Source: Caenispirillum salinarum AK4 (GTDB lineage Bacteria; Pseudomonadota; Alphaproteobacteria; Rhodospirillales; Rhodospirillaceae). From it: a stretch of 64,000 nucleotides of DNA. The DNA lies in the NCBI RefSeq assembly GCF_000315795.1, contig NZ_ANHY01000002.1, forward strand, positions 186,001 to 250,000, written 5' to 3'. Below the pieces are notes generated by a model, which ran no database searches, was not told the origin of the DNA, and worked only from the letters and a program-made list of their open reading frames with translations. Positions 26,596-40,407 of this stretch are shown piece by piece; positions within the stretch are counted from its first letter, which is position 1, and the number at the start of each line of letters is the position of its first letter. Position numbers and translations under genes: made by a program.

Positions 26596-27789
26596 ATGCC
26601 CGACACCACAGGCGACGCCGGCCGCGCGGCCGGCGGGACGCGCGTCGCGCGCGCGGAAACGCAGGCGGAGCGCGCCGCCGTCTTCCGCTTCCGCTACGAT
26701 CTTTATGTCGATGGCATGAAGAAGCGCCCGCCCACCGCCGACCATGCCCGCCGTACCCTGGAAGAACCGCTTGACGCGAGGGCGCGCATCTACATCGCCG
26801 AGGCGGGCGGCGAGATTTGCGGCACGCTGCGCGTCAACCACGGCGCCGAGTTCACGCCCGCACACCCGCTGCCGCAAAGCCTTGTCGACATGCACGCCCT
26901 GGGGCCGTTCCTGGACGCCTGGCCGGCGGCGCTGACGTTCTCCTCCCGGCTGATGGTGGCGTTGACGCGGCGCGGCTCGGCCATGCTGCATCGCCTGATC
27001 GGTCGCGCCTATGCCGATGCGCTGGACGAGGGCCGATCCTTCGATTTCTGCTACGCGCCGCCGTACCTGGTGGAGATGTACCTGCAACTGGGCTACCGGC
27101 TCTACACCAAGTCCAAGACCGACCCGTCGGTAGGCTATCTGGTGCCGCTGGTGCTGCCGCTGCGGGACTGGGACCATCTGGCCGAGGTCAACTCGCCGCT
27201 GTTGCGCGTGGCGACCAAGGCCGGCGCGACGCAGGCGCCGCCCGACCCCACCGTGGCCTGGTTCCACGAACACTATGGCGCGGCGCTGGAAACCTTCGAC
27301 GGCCGGTACGACGCCGACCGCGCCTGGGCGCAACTCAGCCACGCCATGCACGCGCTGTCCGACAACAGCCCCGGCGTCTTTTCCGGGTTCACTGGGGATG
27401 AAATGCAGCGGGTGCTGCGTTCCAACGCCGTGCTGCGCTGCGCCGCCGGCGAGCGTGTCGTGCAGCGCGGCGACAGCCGGGACGAGATGTTCGTGGTGCT
27501 GTCGGGCCGCGTCGTCGTGCGGCTGGAGGCCGACGGCCCGCCCATCACCGAACTGGGGCCGGGGCAGGTGTTCGGCGAGATGTCCATGCTCAACCGGGCG
27601 CCGCGCTCGGCCTTCGTGGATGTGGTGGAGGACTGCGAGATCCTCACCTACACGCGCCAGGCGCTCGACCGCCTGATGAAGGTGGAGCCTGAACTGGCCG
27701 CGCGGCTCCTGCTCAACCTCGCCAACATCCTGGGCACGCGGCTGACCAGCACCAACGACCACCTGCGCGGAACGGGAGACAGCGCATGA
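26596..27789 (+). CDS. GNAT/N-acyl amino acid synthase-like protein fused to a cyclic-nucleotide-binding domain
   Basis: 397 residues. Residues about 15-215 have the fold of FeeM/autoinducer-synthase-type acyltransferases: VFRFRYDLYVDGMKK, IYIAEAGGEICGTLRV, FSSRLMVA and FCYAPPYLVEMYLQLGYR. Residues about 265-390 are a cNMP-binding barrel: GERVVQRGDSRDEMFVVLSG and LGPGQVFGEMSMLNRAPRSA, where the phosphate-binding Glu and Arg are kept. Such a fusion suggests an acyltransferase switched by cAMP or cGMP. It follows crtDC and overlaps the next methyltransferase by four bases. Product and acyl donor are unknown. Confidence 0.7.
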   Translation: MPDTTGDAGRAAGGTRVARAETQAERAAVFRFRYDLYVDGMKKRPPTADHARRTLEEPLDARARIYIAEAGGEICGTLRVNHGAEFTPAHPLPQSLVDMHALGPFLDAWPAALTFSSRLMVALTRRGSAMLHRLIGRAYADALDEGRSFDFCYAPPYLVEMYLQLGYRLYTKSKTDPSVGYLVPLVLPLRDWDHLAEVNSPLLRVATKAGATQAPPDPTVAWFHEHYGAALETFDGRYDADRAWAQLSHAMHALSDNSPGVFSGFTGDEMQRVLRSNAVLRCAAGERVVQRGDSRDEMFVVLSGRVVVRLEADGPPITELGPGQVFGEMSMLNRAPRSAFVDVVEDCEILTYTRQALDRLMKVEPELAARLLLNLANILGTRLTSTNDHLRGTGDSA

Positions 27790-28598
27790 CCACCGACCTG
27801 GGTTCCTACGCCTTCGGCACGTTTTCGGAAAACGAGGCGGAGCTTGAACGCCTGCAACGTCAGGCTTCCATCGCCTGGCCCATCGAGCGCGCCGCCCTGC
27901 GCGCCGCAGGGTTGAAGCCCGGCATGACGGTGGCGGATCTGGCCTGCGGGCCGGGCATCGTGAGCCGCAGCCTGGCCGAGGAGGTCGGCGCCGAGGGCCG
28001 CGTCACGGGCGTCGAACTGAACCCGGAACTGCTTGCGGTCGCCCGCGCCCAGCCGGCGCGGGACGGCGCCGCCGTGACTTTCGAGGAAGGCAACGTCTAC
28101 GACCTGTCCAACCTGCCGGCGGCGAGCTTCGACATCGCCTATGCGCGGTTCCTGTTCCAGCACCTGGAGCGCCCGCTGGACGCGCTGGCGGCGATCCGCC
28201 GCATCCTGAAGCCGGGCGGGCGGCTGCTCATCGCCGACAGCGACGACGCGCTGTTCGACGTGGTGCCGCGCCCGGCGGCGCTGGACGTGCTGTTGCAGGA
28301 GGCCCTGGCCGGCCAGCAGGCGCGCGGCGGCGACCGCCTCATCGGCCGGCGTCTGGCGGGGCTGATGCACCAGGCGGGGTTCGTGGGCGTGCGGCCTTCG
28401 GTGGTGAGCGTGACGACGGACGACATCGACCCTGAGTCGTTCCTGGACATCACCACGTCGTTCAAGGTGGAGCTTCTGCCGGAAGACCGCCGGCCCTGGG
28501 CGCGCGACCTGCTGGCGGAGACCTACGCGGCGGCGCGGGACGGGTCTCTGTATGGGTCGGTGGGCGTGTACTTCACCTCGGGCATGGTGCCGGAATAG
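27786..28598 (+). CDS. Class I SAM-dependent methyltransferase
   Basis: 270 residues. SAM motif I is VADLACGPGIVSRSLAEE, followed by VTGVELNPELLAVA (acidic residue of motif II) and FDIAYARFLFQHLERP, RILKPGGRLLIAD of UbiE-type enzymes. It starts in ATGA overlap with the GNAT-cNMP gene, so both act together, perhaps methylating the product of that acyltransferase. Substrate is not predictable; a quinone or carotenoid is possible given the neighbourhood. Confidence 0.75.
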   Translation: MTTDLGSYAFGTFSENEAELERLQRQASIAWPIERAALRAAGLKPGMTVADLACGPGIVSRSLAEEVGAEGRVTGVELNPELLAVARAQPARDGAAVTFEEGNVYDLSNLPAASFDIAYARFLFQHLERPLDALAAIRRILKPGGRLLIADSDDALFDVVPRPAALDVLLQEALAGQQARGGDRLIGRRLAGLMHQAGFVGVRPSVVSVTTDDIDPESFLDITTSFKVELLPEDRRPWARDLLAETYAAARDGSLYGSVGVYFTSGMVPE

Positions 28599-28642
28599 CC
28601 GGTAAGGCCAGGTGTGGGGCAGGATGGCTGACACCGTAAGTA

Positions 28643-28731
28643 GATTCCTGCTTTCGCAGGAATGACGGTTTATTTTTTCTCTATAACAAACACTTAGAGA
28701 AAAACCCGTCACCCCTGCGAAAGCAGGGGTC
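28643..28731. repeat. Long imperfect inverted repeat (REP/MITE-like) between convergent genes
   Basis: Outer arms 28643-28668 and 28706-28731 are inverted copies, each itself a small palindrome of CCTGC-TTTC-GCAGG type flanked by TGACGG. Inside lie perfect ten-base arms TTTTTCTCTA (28674-28683) and TAGAGAAAAA (28695-28704) with an 11-base loop. The inner part is AT-rich, unlike the surroundings. It fills the 213-base gap 28599-28811 between two convergent operons and may also terminate both. Confidence 0.75.
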
Positions 28732-28811
28732 CACACATGCTGTCTGCCGCCCTTGCGAAACCAAGGAATCGCGGGGAGCGCGAGGGGCCCACGTTGGGCC
28801 CCTCGCATCCT

Positions 28812-30545
28812 TCAGGCGACGGCCGCCTCCGGTACTGTGCAACGGCGGAGCGCCCGGTGGAGCAGGTCGCGCTCTATGCTCTTGCCGATGGCCATGACGC
28901 GGGCGGTGTCCTCGGGTCGGGCGGCGTGGGCGGCGATGGCGGGGTGGCCGCCGGCGACGTCCACCTGAAGCCAGCCGCCCTCCACTTGCAGGATGCCCTT
29001 CAGGCGGTCGATCTCGCCGAAGGCTCCGGCGGCGACGGCCTCCAGCACGCCGCGCAGGGCGCGGGCGTCGTGGAGGCCGGAGAGGGCGGTGCTCCAGTTT
29101 TCCAGGCCGAGCGCATCCGGGCCGTGGTCGTGGTGGTGCTCATGCGCGTGATCGTGTGCGTGCGTATGAGCCTCCACCGCCGGCGCCGCCTTCCACGCCT
29201 CCGCGCGCGCCGGCTCCACGGCGCCGTAGACGGCGGGCAGGATTTCGGCGTGGGGGTTGAGGCGCTTCAGGGTGTCGGTGGTGATCGCCAGGTCCTCGGC
29301 GCTCGCTCGGTCGGTCTTGTTGAGGATGAAGACGGGGGCCAGCCGCGCCTGGGCCTCGAAGTACTCGGGCAGGCGGGCGTGGTCCCGCAGGAAGGCGCCG
29401 GCGTCGATGACGGTGGTCAGGCGCAGGCTCTTCACCAGCCCCTTGACGTCGGGCCCGTGCAGCACGCGCAGGAGCGACGTCACGTCGGCCACCCCGCTGG
29501 GCTCTATGAGGACGCGGTCGGGTGCCATGCGGGCGATGACGTCCTTCAGCTGGGCGGCCAAGTCCTTGCGCAAGCTACAGCAGATGCAGCCGTTGGGCAG
29601 CTCCACCACGTCCGCGCCCCGGCCCGAGAGCAGCGTGCCGTCCAGGCCCAGTTTCCCAAAGTCGTTGACCAGCACGACGGTCTTCTCGTCCGGGTCGACC
29701 TCGCTCAGCATCCGGCGCAGGACAGTGGTCTTGCCCGCGCCCAGGAAGCCGACGACGATTTCCGCGTCGAACGGCTTGGCGGGTGCGTCGCCGCGCGCCT
29801 TCAGGCCGGGCTGCCACAGGCCGGCGGTGGGCAGTGGCAGGACGAGCAGCCAGTGCTCCAGCACCGCCAGCGCCATGAAGGCGGCGAGGAAGGTGAAGCC
29901 CACGGCCTCGAACGCCGTCGCGGCGTTGGCGGCCTTCATCACCAGGACGTAGGTGATGATGGACGATATCGTCACCGATACCGGGAACAGCAGGTTCATG
30001 GGCTTCCTGGTGAAGTAGCTTTTCAGGAAGCTCAGGTGTTCGGGCAGGAACTCCTCGTTGAGGTTCCGCACGCCCAGGAAGACGTTGAGCTTGGCGCTCT
30101 GGTGCATCCACCAGAGGATGAGGAAGGTCCACAGCCCCACCTGGTTGGGCGCGTTCCAGGTCAGCGCCACCACGACACCGGCGGCGGCGATGATCGCCAG
30201 CTCGTGCCACAGGTTCGTCATGATGGCGTGGCCGAAGTGCACCCACCCCTTGCAGCCGTCCTTGCAGGGCTGCTTCCGGGGGCCGGTGACGTAGCCCATG
30301 TAGAAGCTGATTTCCTGCCACCCCCAGGCCAGCACGCCGCAGGTGAAGGCGACATAGGCGCCGGTCACCGACGGATCATCGGCGCTGGCGTGCAGGCCGT
30401 AGAGGCAGGCGGCCAGAACGGCGGTGGCGCCCAGAAGGCTCCACTTGAAGGTGCGTTTCGGCAGGTTGTCCAGGTAGATGATGAGCACCGTGCTCGCCCA
30501 CCAGACGAACAGGCCGTAGAGCACGGGCAGGACGTAGTTGGACAT
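28812..30545 (-). CDS. puhE: Fusion of PuhE photosynthetic assembly protein with a CobW-type GTPase
   Basis: 577 residues. Residues 1-245 are PuhE (DUF3623), a multi-helix membrane protein needed for reaction-centre/pigment assembly: VLYGLFVWWASTVLIIYLD, WGWQEISFYMGYVTGPR and MHQSAKLNVFLGVRNLNEE. From about 258 a G3E GTPase begins: Walker A GFLGAGKTT (266-274), metal-binding GCICC (319-323), NKTD (409-412) and a His-rich loop (460-474, HTHAHDHAHEHHHDH). Normally these are separate proteins. CobW-type proteins deliver Zn, Co or similar metals. I infer a membrane-tethered metallochaperone at the site of pigment-protein assembly; the client may be AcsF (next gene upstream), or a chlorophyll enzyme. 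Last gene of the long minus-strand operon. Confidence 0.85.
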   Translation of the reverse strand: MSNYVLPVLYGLFVWWASTVLIIYLDNLPKRTFKWSLLGATAVLAACLYGLHASADDPSVTGAYVAFTCGVLAWGWQEISFYMGYVTGPRKQPCKDGCKGWVHFGHAIMTNLWHELAIIAAAGVVVALTWNAPNQVGLWTFLILWWMHQSAKLNVFLGVRNLNEEFLPEHLSFLKSYFTRKPMNLLFPVSVTISSIITYVLVMKAANAATAFEAVGFTFLAAFMALAVLEHWLLVLPLPTAGLWQPGLKARGDAPAKPFDAEIVVGFLGAGKTTVLRRMLSEVDPDEKTVVLVNDFGKLGLDGTLLSGRGADVVELPNGCICCSLRKDLAAQLKDVIARMAPDRVLIEPSGVADVTSLLRVLHGPDVKGLVKSLRLTTVIDAGAFLRDHARLPEYFEAQARLAPVFILNKTDRASAEDLAITTDTLKRLNPHAEILPAVYGAVEPARAEAWKAAPAVEAHTHAHDHAHEHHHDHGPDALGLENWSTALSGLHDARALRGVLEAVAAGAFGEIDRLKGILQVEGGWLQVDVAGGHPAIAAHAARPEDTARVMAIGKSIERDLLHRALRRCTVPEAAVA

Positions 30546-30551
30546 GATCGA

Positions 30552-31658
30552 TCACCACACGGGCTTGAGGCCGACGCGCGCCGGCAGGGCGTTGCGCCTG
30601 GCGGGCAGCAGGTAAAGGCGGGCCAGCGTCGCGGCGGAGGCGACGGAGCACGCGGCCTTTTTCGCCCAGCCCATGACGCCGCCGCGCCTCTTGGCGGCGT
30701 CGGCGGCGCGGGAGAGGCGCAGCAGGCGGTCCAGCCCGGCGCGAAAGCGCGCATCGTCGGTGTCCAGCGTCAGCGGGAAGACCTGGCGGGAGATTTCCGT
30801 GGTCAGGCCGAAGACCTTGTAATCGTACTCCGTCGGCTCGATCCCGAGCGCCGTATAAAGCTCCGGCCGGCCGTGGTCGCGCACGTACATGGTGGCGTAG
30901 ACCGCCAGCAGGAAGAACTTGATCCAGAGCTTATTCACGCCACGCAGAAGCTTGGGGTCCGCCCGCATGATCAGCGCGAAGGCCTCGCCGTGGCGGAACT
31001 CGTCGTTGCACCATTCCTCGAACCAATTGAAGATCGGGTGGAATTTGTGGTGCGGGTTGCGCTGCAGGTGCCGATAGATGGTGATGTAGCGGGCGTAACC
31101 GATCTTCTCCGACAGATAGACGGCATAGAAGATGAACTTGGGCCGGAAGTAGGTGACGGCCTTGGTTTTCGCCAGAATCCCCAGATCCAGCCCCAGGTCG
31201 AAGTCCTTCAGGCTTTCGTTGATGAAGCCGGCGTGGCGGGATTCATCGCGCGTCATCAGGCCGAACAGGTCGCGCACGTCGGGGTTTGTCGCGTGCTTCT
31301 TGATGTCGGCATAGAGCAGGCAGCCCGAGAATTCCGAGGTGCAGGAGCTGGTCAGGAAGTCGATGAACTCCGCCCGCAAGCCCTCGGGCAGGCCGCTGAC
31401 GTCGGTGCGGAAGTCCTCCGGCCGGGTGAAGTGGCGGCGGTTGTTGTCTTCCTTCATTTCCGCGATCAGGGCGTCCCATTCCTCGCGCACCGGGCTCACG
31501 TCCAGGCCGTCAATCGCCTTGAAGTCGGTGGTGTAGAAGCGCGGCGTCAGAAGGGTTTCCTCGCGCGCCTTCTGCGTGGTCAGGGATTCGCTGGCGCGCT
31601 TTGCGGCGGCGGTGGTTGCCGGGCCGGCGGTGGCGGTGACGGGCGTGACGGCGTTCAT
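30552..31658 (-). CDS. acsF: O2-dependent Mg-protoporphyrin IX monomethyl ester cyclase
   Basis: 368 residues. AcsF is a di-iron oxygenase forming ring E of the macrocycle under aerobic conditions. The two iron-ligand motifs are visible: [12 protein letters not shown] with DESRHAGF, and [17 protein letters not shown] overlaps the puhC stop (ATGA), and puhE follows six bases later. BchE (44130) performs the same step without oxygen. Confidence 0.96.
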   Translation of the reverse strand: MNAVTPVTATAGPATTAAAKRASESLTTQKAREETLLTPRFYTTDFKAIDGLDVSPVREEWDALIAEMKEDNNRRHFTRPEDFRTDVSGLPEGLRAEFIDFLTSSCTSEFSGCLLYADIKKHATNPDVRDLFGLMTRDESRHAGFINESLKDFDLGLDLGILAKTKAVTYFRPKFIFYAVYLSEKIGYARYITIYRHLQRNPHHKFHPIFNWFEEWCNDEFRHGEAFALIMRADPKLLRGVNKLWIKFFLLAVYATMYVRDHGRPELYTALGIEPTEYDYKVFGLTTEISRQVFPLTLDTDDARFRAGLDRLLRLSRAADAAKRRGGVMGWAKKAACSVASAATLARLYLLPARRNALPARVGLKPVW

Positions 31659-32131
31659 GGCGTCGACCTTTCAGCGGAGGGCGTGAACAGGCGCGCGAAG
31701 GCGCCGGCGTTGTCGCGGCCGAAGGCTTCCAGGGCCACCCGGTTGCCGGTGGCGGTGTCGGTCAGCCACAGCCGACCGTCGCCCCAGCGCGTGAGGTGGA
31801 AGGGCGCGTCGGGACCAGCCCCTTGCGCCAGGCGGTCCTGGCCGAGGCCGTGCATGACGGCGCGCAGGAAGCCCTCTGCATTGAGGTCGACCACGTGCAG
31901 CACGCGGCCGTCGCGGGCATCCCGGAAGGCGAGGCGGCCGTCGGGGCGGTCGCGCACCGTGAAGGCCACCGTCTCCTCCACCGCCACGTCGGCCACCGTG
32001 GAGTCCGCGGTGGTGCGGCCGAGGCCGGTGAGGCTGCTGAAGCCGGTCGCCGCCACCGCCACCGCCACCAGCAGGCCGGCACCGATGAGCAGCGGGCGGG
32101 GGAGCGTTCTGTCGGCGAAGGACTGGCTCAT
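31655..32131 (-). CDS. puhC: Photosynthetic complex assembly protein PuhC
   Basis: 158 residues. One N-terminal membrane helix ([19 protein letters not shown]) and a periplasmic beta-rich domain with [15 protein letters not shown] and [11 protein letters not shown], typical of PuhC. Needed for optimal LH1-RC assembly in Rhodobacter. It lies between puhB (10 bases upstream) and acsF (4-base overlap). Confidence 0.9.
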   Translation of the reverse strand: MSQSFADRTLPRPLLIGAGLLVAVAVAATGFSSLTGLGRTTADSTVADVAVEETVAFTVRDRPDGRLAFRDARDGRVLHVVDLNAEGFLRAVMHGLGQDRLAQGAGPDAPFHLTRWGDGRLWLTDTATGNRVALEAFGRDNAGAFARLFTPSAERSTP

Positions 32132-32141
32132 GGCGGGGCTC

Positions 32142-32816
32142 CTACTCGGCGGCCTGGGCGTGGGGCGGGGCGGCGGTTTCGACCTCGTCCCCGACCGTGC
32201 GGCGGGCCATGTCGGCGCGCAGGGCGGAGGCCAGCACGGTGGCGACGGCCGCGCCCTCGGGCACGCAGCGCAGCATGGGTTGGGGGCGCAGCAGCGTCCA
32301 TGGGCGGGCGTGCGGCCACAGGATGCCGTAGCCGATGCGTTCCCCGCTGATGAGCGCCACGGGAATGTCGCCGACGCCCTTGCTCTGCGGACGGAAGCGG
32401 GCAATGGCGACCAGGTTGAAGGGCACGGTGATGACCAGCGGCAGGGCGATGCCGATGCGCAGCACGATGCGCCGGTCGGTGATGGTGTAGACGGTGGCCT
32501 TGGCGCTGAAGAACCCCAGCGCCGTCTGAATGCCCACCGCCACCGATCCGCCGGCCGTGACCATGGCGGCGGTCTTGGCCGTCTCCGCCAGCGTGTCGCC
32601 GTCGGCGATGGCGCTCGCCACCACCCAGGCCAGCAGGGCGGCGAAGTAGACCGCCACCTTGCGGACATGGAAGGCATGGATGGCCAGGCGCGTCCACACC
32701 GGCCGGCCCTGCCACAGAATGCGCTCGCCTTCCGGCAGGGGCGCGGGCAGGCCGGGGACGGGCTCGAACTCGTGGTCGTGCGGGTCGGGCAGGGGAACGG
32801 AGGATACGTGGCTCAT
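32142..32816 (-). CDS. puhB: Photosynthetic complex assembly protein PuhB
   Basis: 224 residues. Two predicted membrane helices precede a bacterial PH domain (VYTITDRRIVLRIGIALPL). The N-terminal LPEGERILWQGRPVW is diagnostic of PuhB, a reaction-centre assembly factor that forms dimers. Its ATG overlaps the puhA stop by four bases. Confidence 0.93.
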   Translation of the reverse strand: MSHVSSVPLPDPHDHEFEPVPGLPAPLPEGERILWQGRPVWTRLAIHAFHVRKVAVYFAALLAWVVASAIADGDTLAETAKTAAMVTAGGSVAVGIQTALGFFSAKATVYTITDRRIVLRIGIALPLVITVPFNLVAIARFRPQSKGVGDIPVALISGERIGYGILWPHARPWTLLRPQPMLRCVPEGAAVATVLASALRADMARRTVGDEVETAAPPHAQAAE

Positions 32817-33595
32817 AGCAGCGGCTCCCCGCGCGACGGATCGGCATAGAGCAGCCCGCCGGCGTAAAAGGCGTTGATCTTGTCTTCCTCCAGCGCCGTG
32901 ATCTGGTGCGGGCTCTTGATGGCCGGCACGGTGGCGAACTGGTGGGACATCAGCGCGTCCACCCGGATGTTGCGCCAGCGCCGGCTGATGTTGGCGAAGA
33001 CGATGGGCAGCAGGACCGTCTTCGCGGTTGCGCCGGGGGCGGCGGGCACTTCCATCTCCAGGTAGCGGATGTACTGCTCGGCGACGTCGACCCAGATGTC
33101 GGTGACACGGCCTGTCACCTTGTTGTCGGCGGCGATGACGTCCATGCCGCGCGGATCGACATCCATGGCCGGCACCTTCTGGCCCGGGGCGGCGCGCATG
33201 GGCACCACCTGAGGCAGGCCGTCGAAGGTGAGGAACGGCTTGTCGATGCGGTTGACCCACGATCCCGGCCCGATGCCAGACTGCAGCGGATCGCCCAGCG
33301 GTTCGATGGGCGCGCCGGGGTGCGGCCAAGTGGCCTTGGCCTGGATCTCACGCTCCACCTCGTCGGGGCGCGGGGCCAGCACGGTCCGGCCGTCGCGGGT
33401 GAGGAAGGTCTTGGGCTTGGGGACGGGCGGGAAGCCCTGCACGGTCACCCGGCCCCCTTCGCGGCCTTCCAGCGGATAGCCCTCGCGCTTGTCCTCGCGC
33501 CGCAGGTACAGCACCAGGGCGAAGAAGAAAAAGAAGAACGCGTACAGGACCACCTGTGCGACGTCGATGTATTCGGTAATGGCGCCATAGGGCAT
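32813..33595 (-). CDS. puhA: Reaction-centre H subunit
   Basis: 260 residues. One N-terminal helix containing six consecutive phenylalanines (VLYAFFFFFFALVLYL), then the cytoplasmic PRC-barrel domain that caps L and M and guides protons to QB. MPYGAITEYIDVAQ and YPLEGREGGRVTV are characteristic. AAGGAGG precedes ATG. Followed by puhB, puhC, acsF and puhE in one transcript. Confidence 0.97.
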   Translation of the reverse strand: MPYGAITEYIDVAQVVLYAFFFFFFALVLYLRREDKREGYPLEGREGGRVTVQGFPPVPKPKTFLTRDGRTVLAPRPDEVEREIQAKATWPHPGAPIEPLGDPLQSGIGPGSWVNRIDKPFLTFDGLPQVVPMRAAPGQKVPAMDVDPRGMDVIAADNKVTGRVTDIWVDVAEQYIRYLEMEVPAAPGATAKTVLLPIVFANISRRWRNIRVDALMSHQFATVPAIKSPHQITALEEDKINAFYAGGLLYADPSRGEPLL

Positions 33596-33625
33596 GGTGG
33601 GCCTCCTTGGTGGACGGGGCGGTGG

Positions 33626-35071
33626 TCAGCCGGGAAACTCGGCCAGGCCGAAGGGCCGCGACGCCTGGTCGGTCCGCACGCGGGCGTGGCGCACCAGCGG
33701 GCCGATGGCGACCAGGGCGGCGAACAGCAGGATGATCTCGATCTGGTAGACGGCGGCGTAGCCGGTGGCAGGCGAGGCCAGCGCCCAGCCCAGGCCGCCG
33801 GTCAAGGCGGCCTGTCCCACGGCGTCGCGGATGACACCGCCCAGCCCCAGCGCCGCGCCGGCGGCGGTGGCCTGCACCGCGCCCCAGGCACCCAGCGCCA
33901 GGCCGTTGCCGCGATCCTCCCCCAGCGCCATGGCGGCGGTCAGGGTTCCGACCGCGAACAGCCCGCCCCCGAGGCCGATCAGCACCGTTCCGGCGCGGAA
34001 CAGAAGCGGTGACTGGACCGGTGCGGCGAAGATGACGCAGGAGAATGCAGCCACACCCGCCAGCGCGCCGAGCGCCGCAATGCGGTGCGGGTCCTGTCCC
34101 TGGCTCAGGCTTCGGGCCGCCAGCGCGAAGCCGATGAGCGTGCCGCCGGCCAGAAGGGCCGTCAGCAGGGTCGTCGCGCCCACGCCGAGCGCCAGGATTT
34201 CCCCGCCGTAGGGCTCCAGCAATATGTCCTGCATGGAGAAGGCGGCGGCGCCCAGGCCGGTCGCGACCAGAAGGCGGCGGGCGCCCTTGACGGCGGCGAA
34301 GGCGGCCCAGGTCTCGCGGAAGGCCGGGCGCGGCGCGTCGGCGGCGGTGCGGGCGGGGTCGCGGGCTTCCTGCTTCCACAGCGCGAGGCCGTTGAGGATC
34401 AGGCTGGCGAGCGCGGCGCCCTGGATCACCTGGATCAGGCGCATGGGGCTGTAGTCGGACAGTGTGGCGCCGACGATCACCGACGCCGCCACCATCCCGA
34501 CCAGCAGCATGACGTAGAGCAGCGGCACCACGCGCGGCCGGGCATGGCGGGGGGCGAGATCGTCGGCCAGCGCCAGTCCCGCCGTCTGCGCCATGTGCAT
34601 CCCGATGCCGACCAGCAGGAAGGCCAGCGCGGCGGCGACTTCTCCCGCATAGGGCACCTGCGGCCCCAGCGTGTCGCCGGACAGCACCAGCAGGGCGAAG
34701 GGCATGATGGCGAGCCCGGCGAATTGCAGCATGGTGCCCATCCAGATGTAGGGCACCCGCCGCCAGCCCAGCACGGAGCGGTGGGTGTCGGACTTGTGGC
34801 CGATCAGCGCGCGGAAGGGGGCCGCGACCAGCGGCAGGGCGATCATCACGGCGACCAGCCCGGCGGGCACGCCCAGTTCCACGATCATCACGCGGTTGAG
34901 CGTGCCGTTCAGCAGCACCAGCGCCACGCCGACGGAGACCTGGAACAGCGACAGCCGCAGCAGGCGGCCGAGCGGCAGTTCCTTCGTCGCGGCATCGGCG
35001 AAGGGCAGCAGGTGCGGCGTCAGGCGGCGCCAGGCCGCCACGGCCGGGGACGGCGCGGTCAAGCGGCGCAT
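33626..35071 (-). CDS. lhaA: LH1 assembly protein LhaA (PucC family)
   Basis: 481 residues, about 12 membrane helices of the major-facilitator type. LLNGTLNRVMIVELGVPAG and FRALIGHKSDTHRSVLGWRR are the BCD/PucC family signatures. LhaA assists LH1 assembly, probably delivering bacteriochlorophyll. It overlaps bchM by 13 bases and lies 30 bases before puhA. A paralogue is present at 51231. Confidence 0.93.
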   Translation of the reverse strand: MRRLTAPSPAVAAWRRLTPHLLPFADAATKELPLGRLLRLSLFQVSVGVALVLLNGTLNRVMIVELGVPAGLVAVMIALPLVAAPFRALIGHKSDTHRSVLGWRRVPYIWMGTMLQFAGLAIMPFALLVLSGDTLGPQVPYAGEVAAALAFLLVGIGMHMAQTAGLALADDLAPRHARPRVVPLLYVMLLVGMVAASVIVGATLSDYSPMRLIQVIQGAALASLILNGLALWKQEARDPARTAADAPRPAFRETWAAFAAVKGARRLLVATGLGAAAFSMQDILLEPYGGEILALGVGATTLLTALLAGGTLIGFALAARSLSQGQDPHRIAALGALAGVAAFSCVIFAAPVQSPLLFRAGTVLIGLGGGLFAVGTLTAAMALGEDRGNGLALGAWGAVQATAAGAALGLGGVIRDAVGQAALTGGLGWALASPATGYAAVYQIEIILLFAALVAIGPLVRHARVRTDQASRPFGLAEFPG

Positions 35072-35771
35072 GGTCCGACGGCCTCCAGGGCCTGTGAGAT
35101 GTAGAACCCACGGCTCACCCGTTCGGAGCGGTCGAGGCGCCAGCCGTCCAGCGCGGGGTCGGCGGCGGCGCGGTAGCGGAAGCCGTCCAGGCTCACCGGT
35201 TCGATGGAGGGCGCCCGGTCGCCGCGCGGGAACAGGCGGCCGATGCCGTGCATCATCGCCAGCGCCGGGGTGCGCGGGGCCAGCGTGAACACCACCGAGC
35301 CGCGCGCCCGCCGCGTCAGGCCCGACAACATGCGCACGGCATCGGCGCTGTCGTAGTGGATCAGGCTATCCATGCAGACCGCATGGTCGAAGGTGCCGAG
35401 TGCCGGGTCCAGCATGTCGCCCACATGGAAGGACAGGCGGCCGCGCAGGTCCGCCGGCATCCGGTCGTTGGCGAGGCGGATGAGGGTCGGCGACAGGTCG
35501 ACCGCCACCACCTCCGCCCCGCGCCGGGCCGCTTCGACGGCCAGCGCGCCGGTGCCGCAGCCGGCATCCAGAATGCGCGCGCCGGTCAGGTCCTCGGGCA
35601 GCCAGGAAAGGAGGGTGGCGCGCATGGTGTCACGCCCCTCCCGCACCGTGGCGCGGATGCGGCCGACGGGGGCGTCGGAGGTCAGGCGTTCCCATGCGTG
35701 CACGGCGGTGCGGTCGAAATAGGTCTCGATCTCGGCCCGGCGGGCGGCGTAGGTGTCGGCGGTGGTGTCCA

Positions 35772-35772
<1 letters not shown>
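35059..35772 (-). CDS. bchM: Mg-protoporphyrin IX O-methyltransferase
   Basis: 237 residues. BchM methylates the 13-propionate of Mg-protoporphyrin IX before cyclisation. SAM motif ILDAGCGTGALAVEAARRG, then VVAVDLSPTLI and the family-specific YFDRTAVHAWERLTSD at the N-terminus. Start codon shares a base with the bchL stop (TGATG), and the gene overlaps lhaA. Confidence 0.95.

Positions 35773-40378
<4,606 letters not shown>

Positions 40379-40407
<29 letters not shown>

Noticed and set aside
28812-30545. Two separate genes (puhE and a CobW protein)
   Set aside because: The frame is continuous with no stop and the linker (residues about 245-260) reads as normal coding sequence; an assembly or base error cannot be fully excluded.
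28737-32849. 1370-residue open frame on the plus strand
   Set aside because: Antisense shadow of the puhE fusion, acsF, puhC and puhB.
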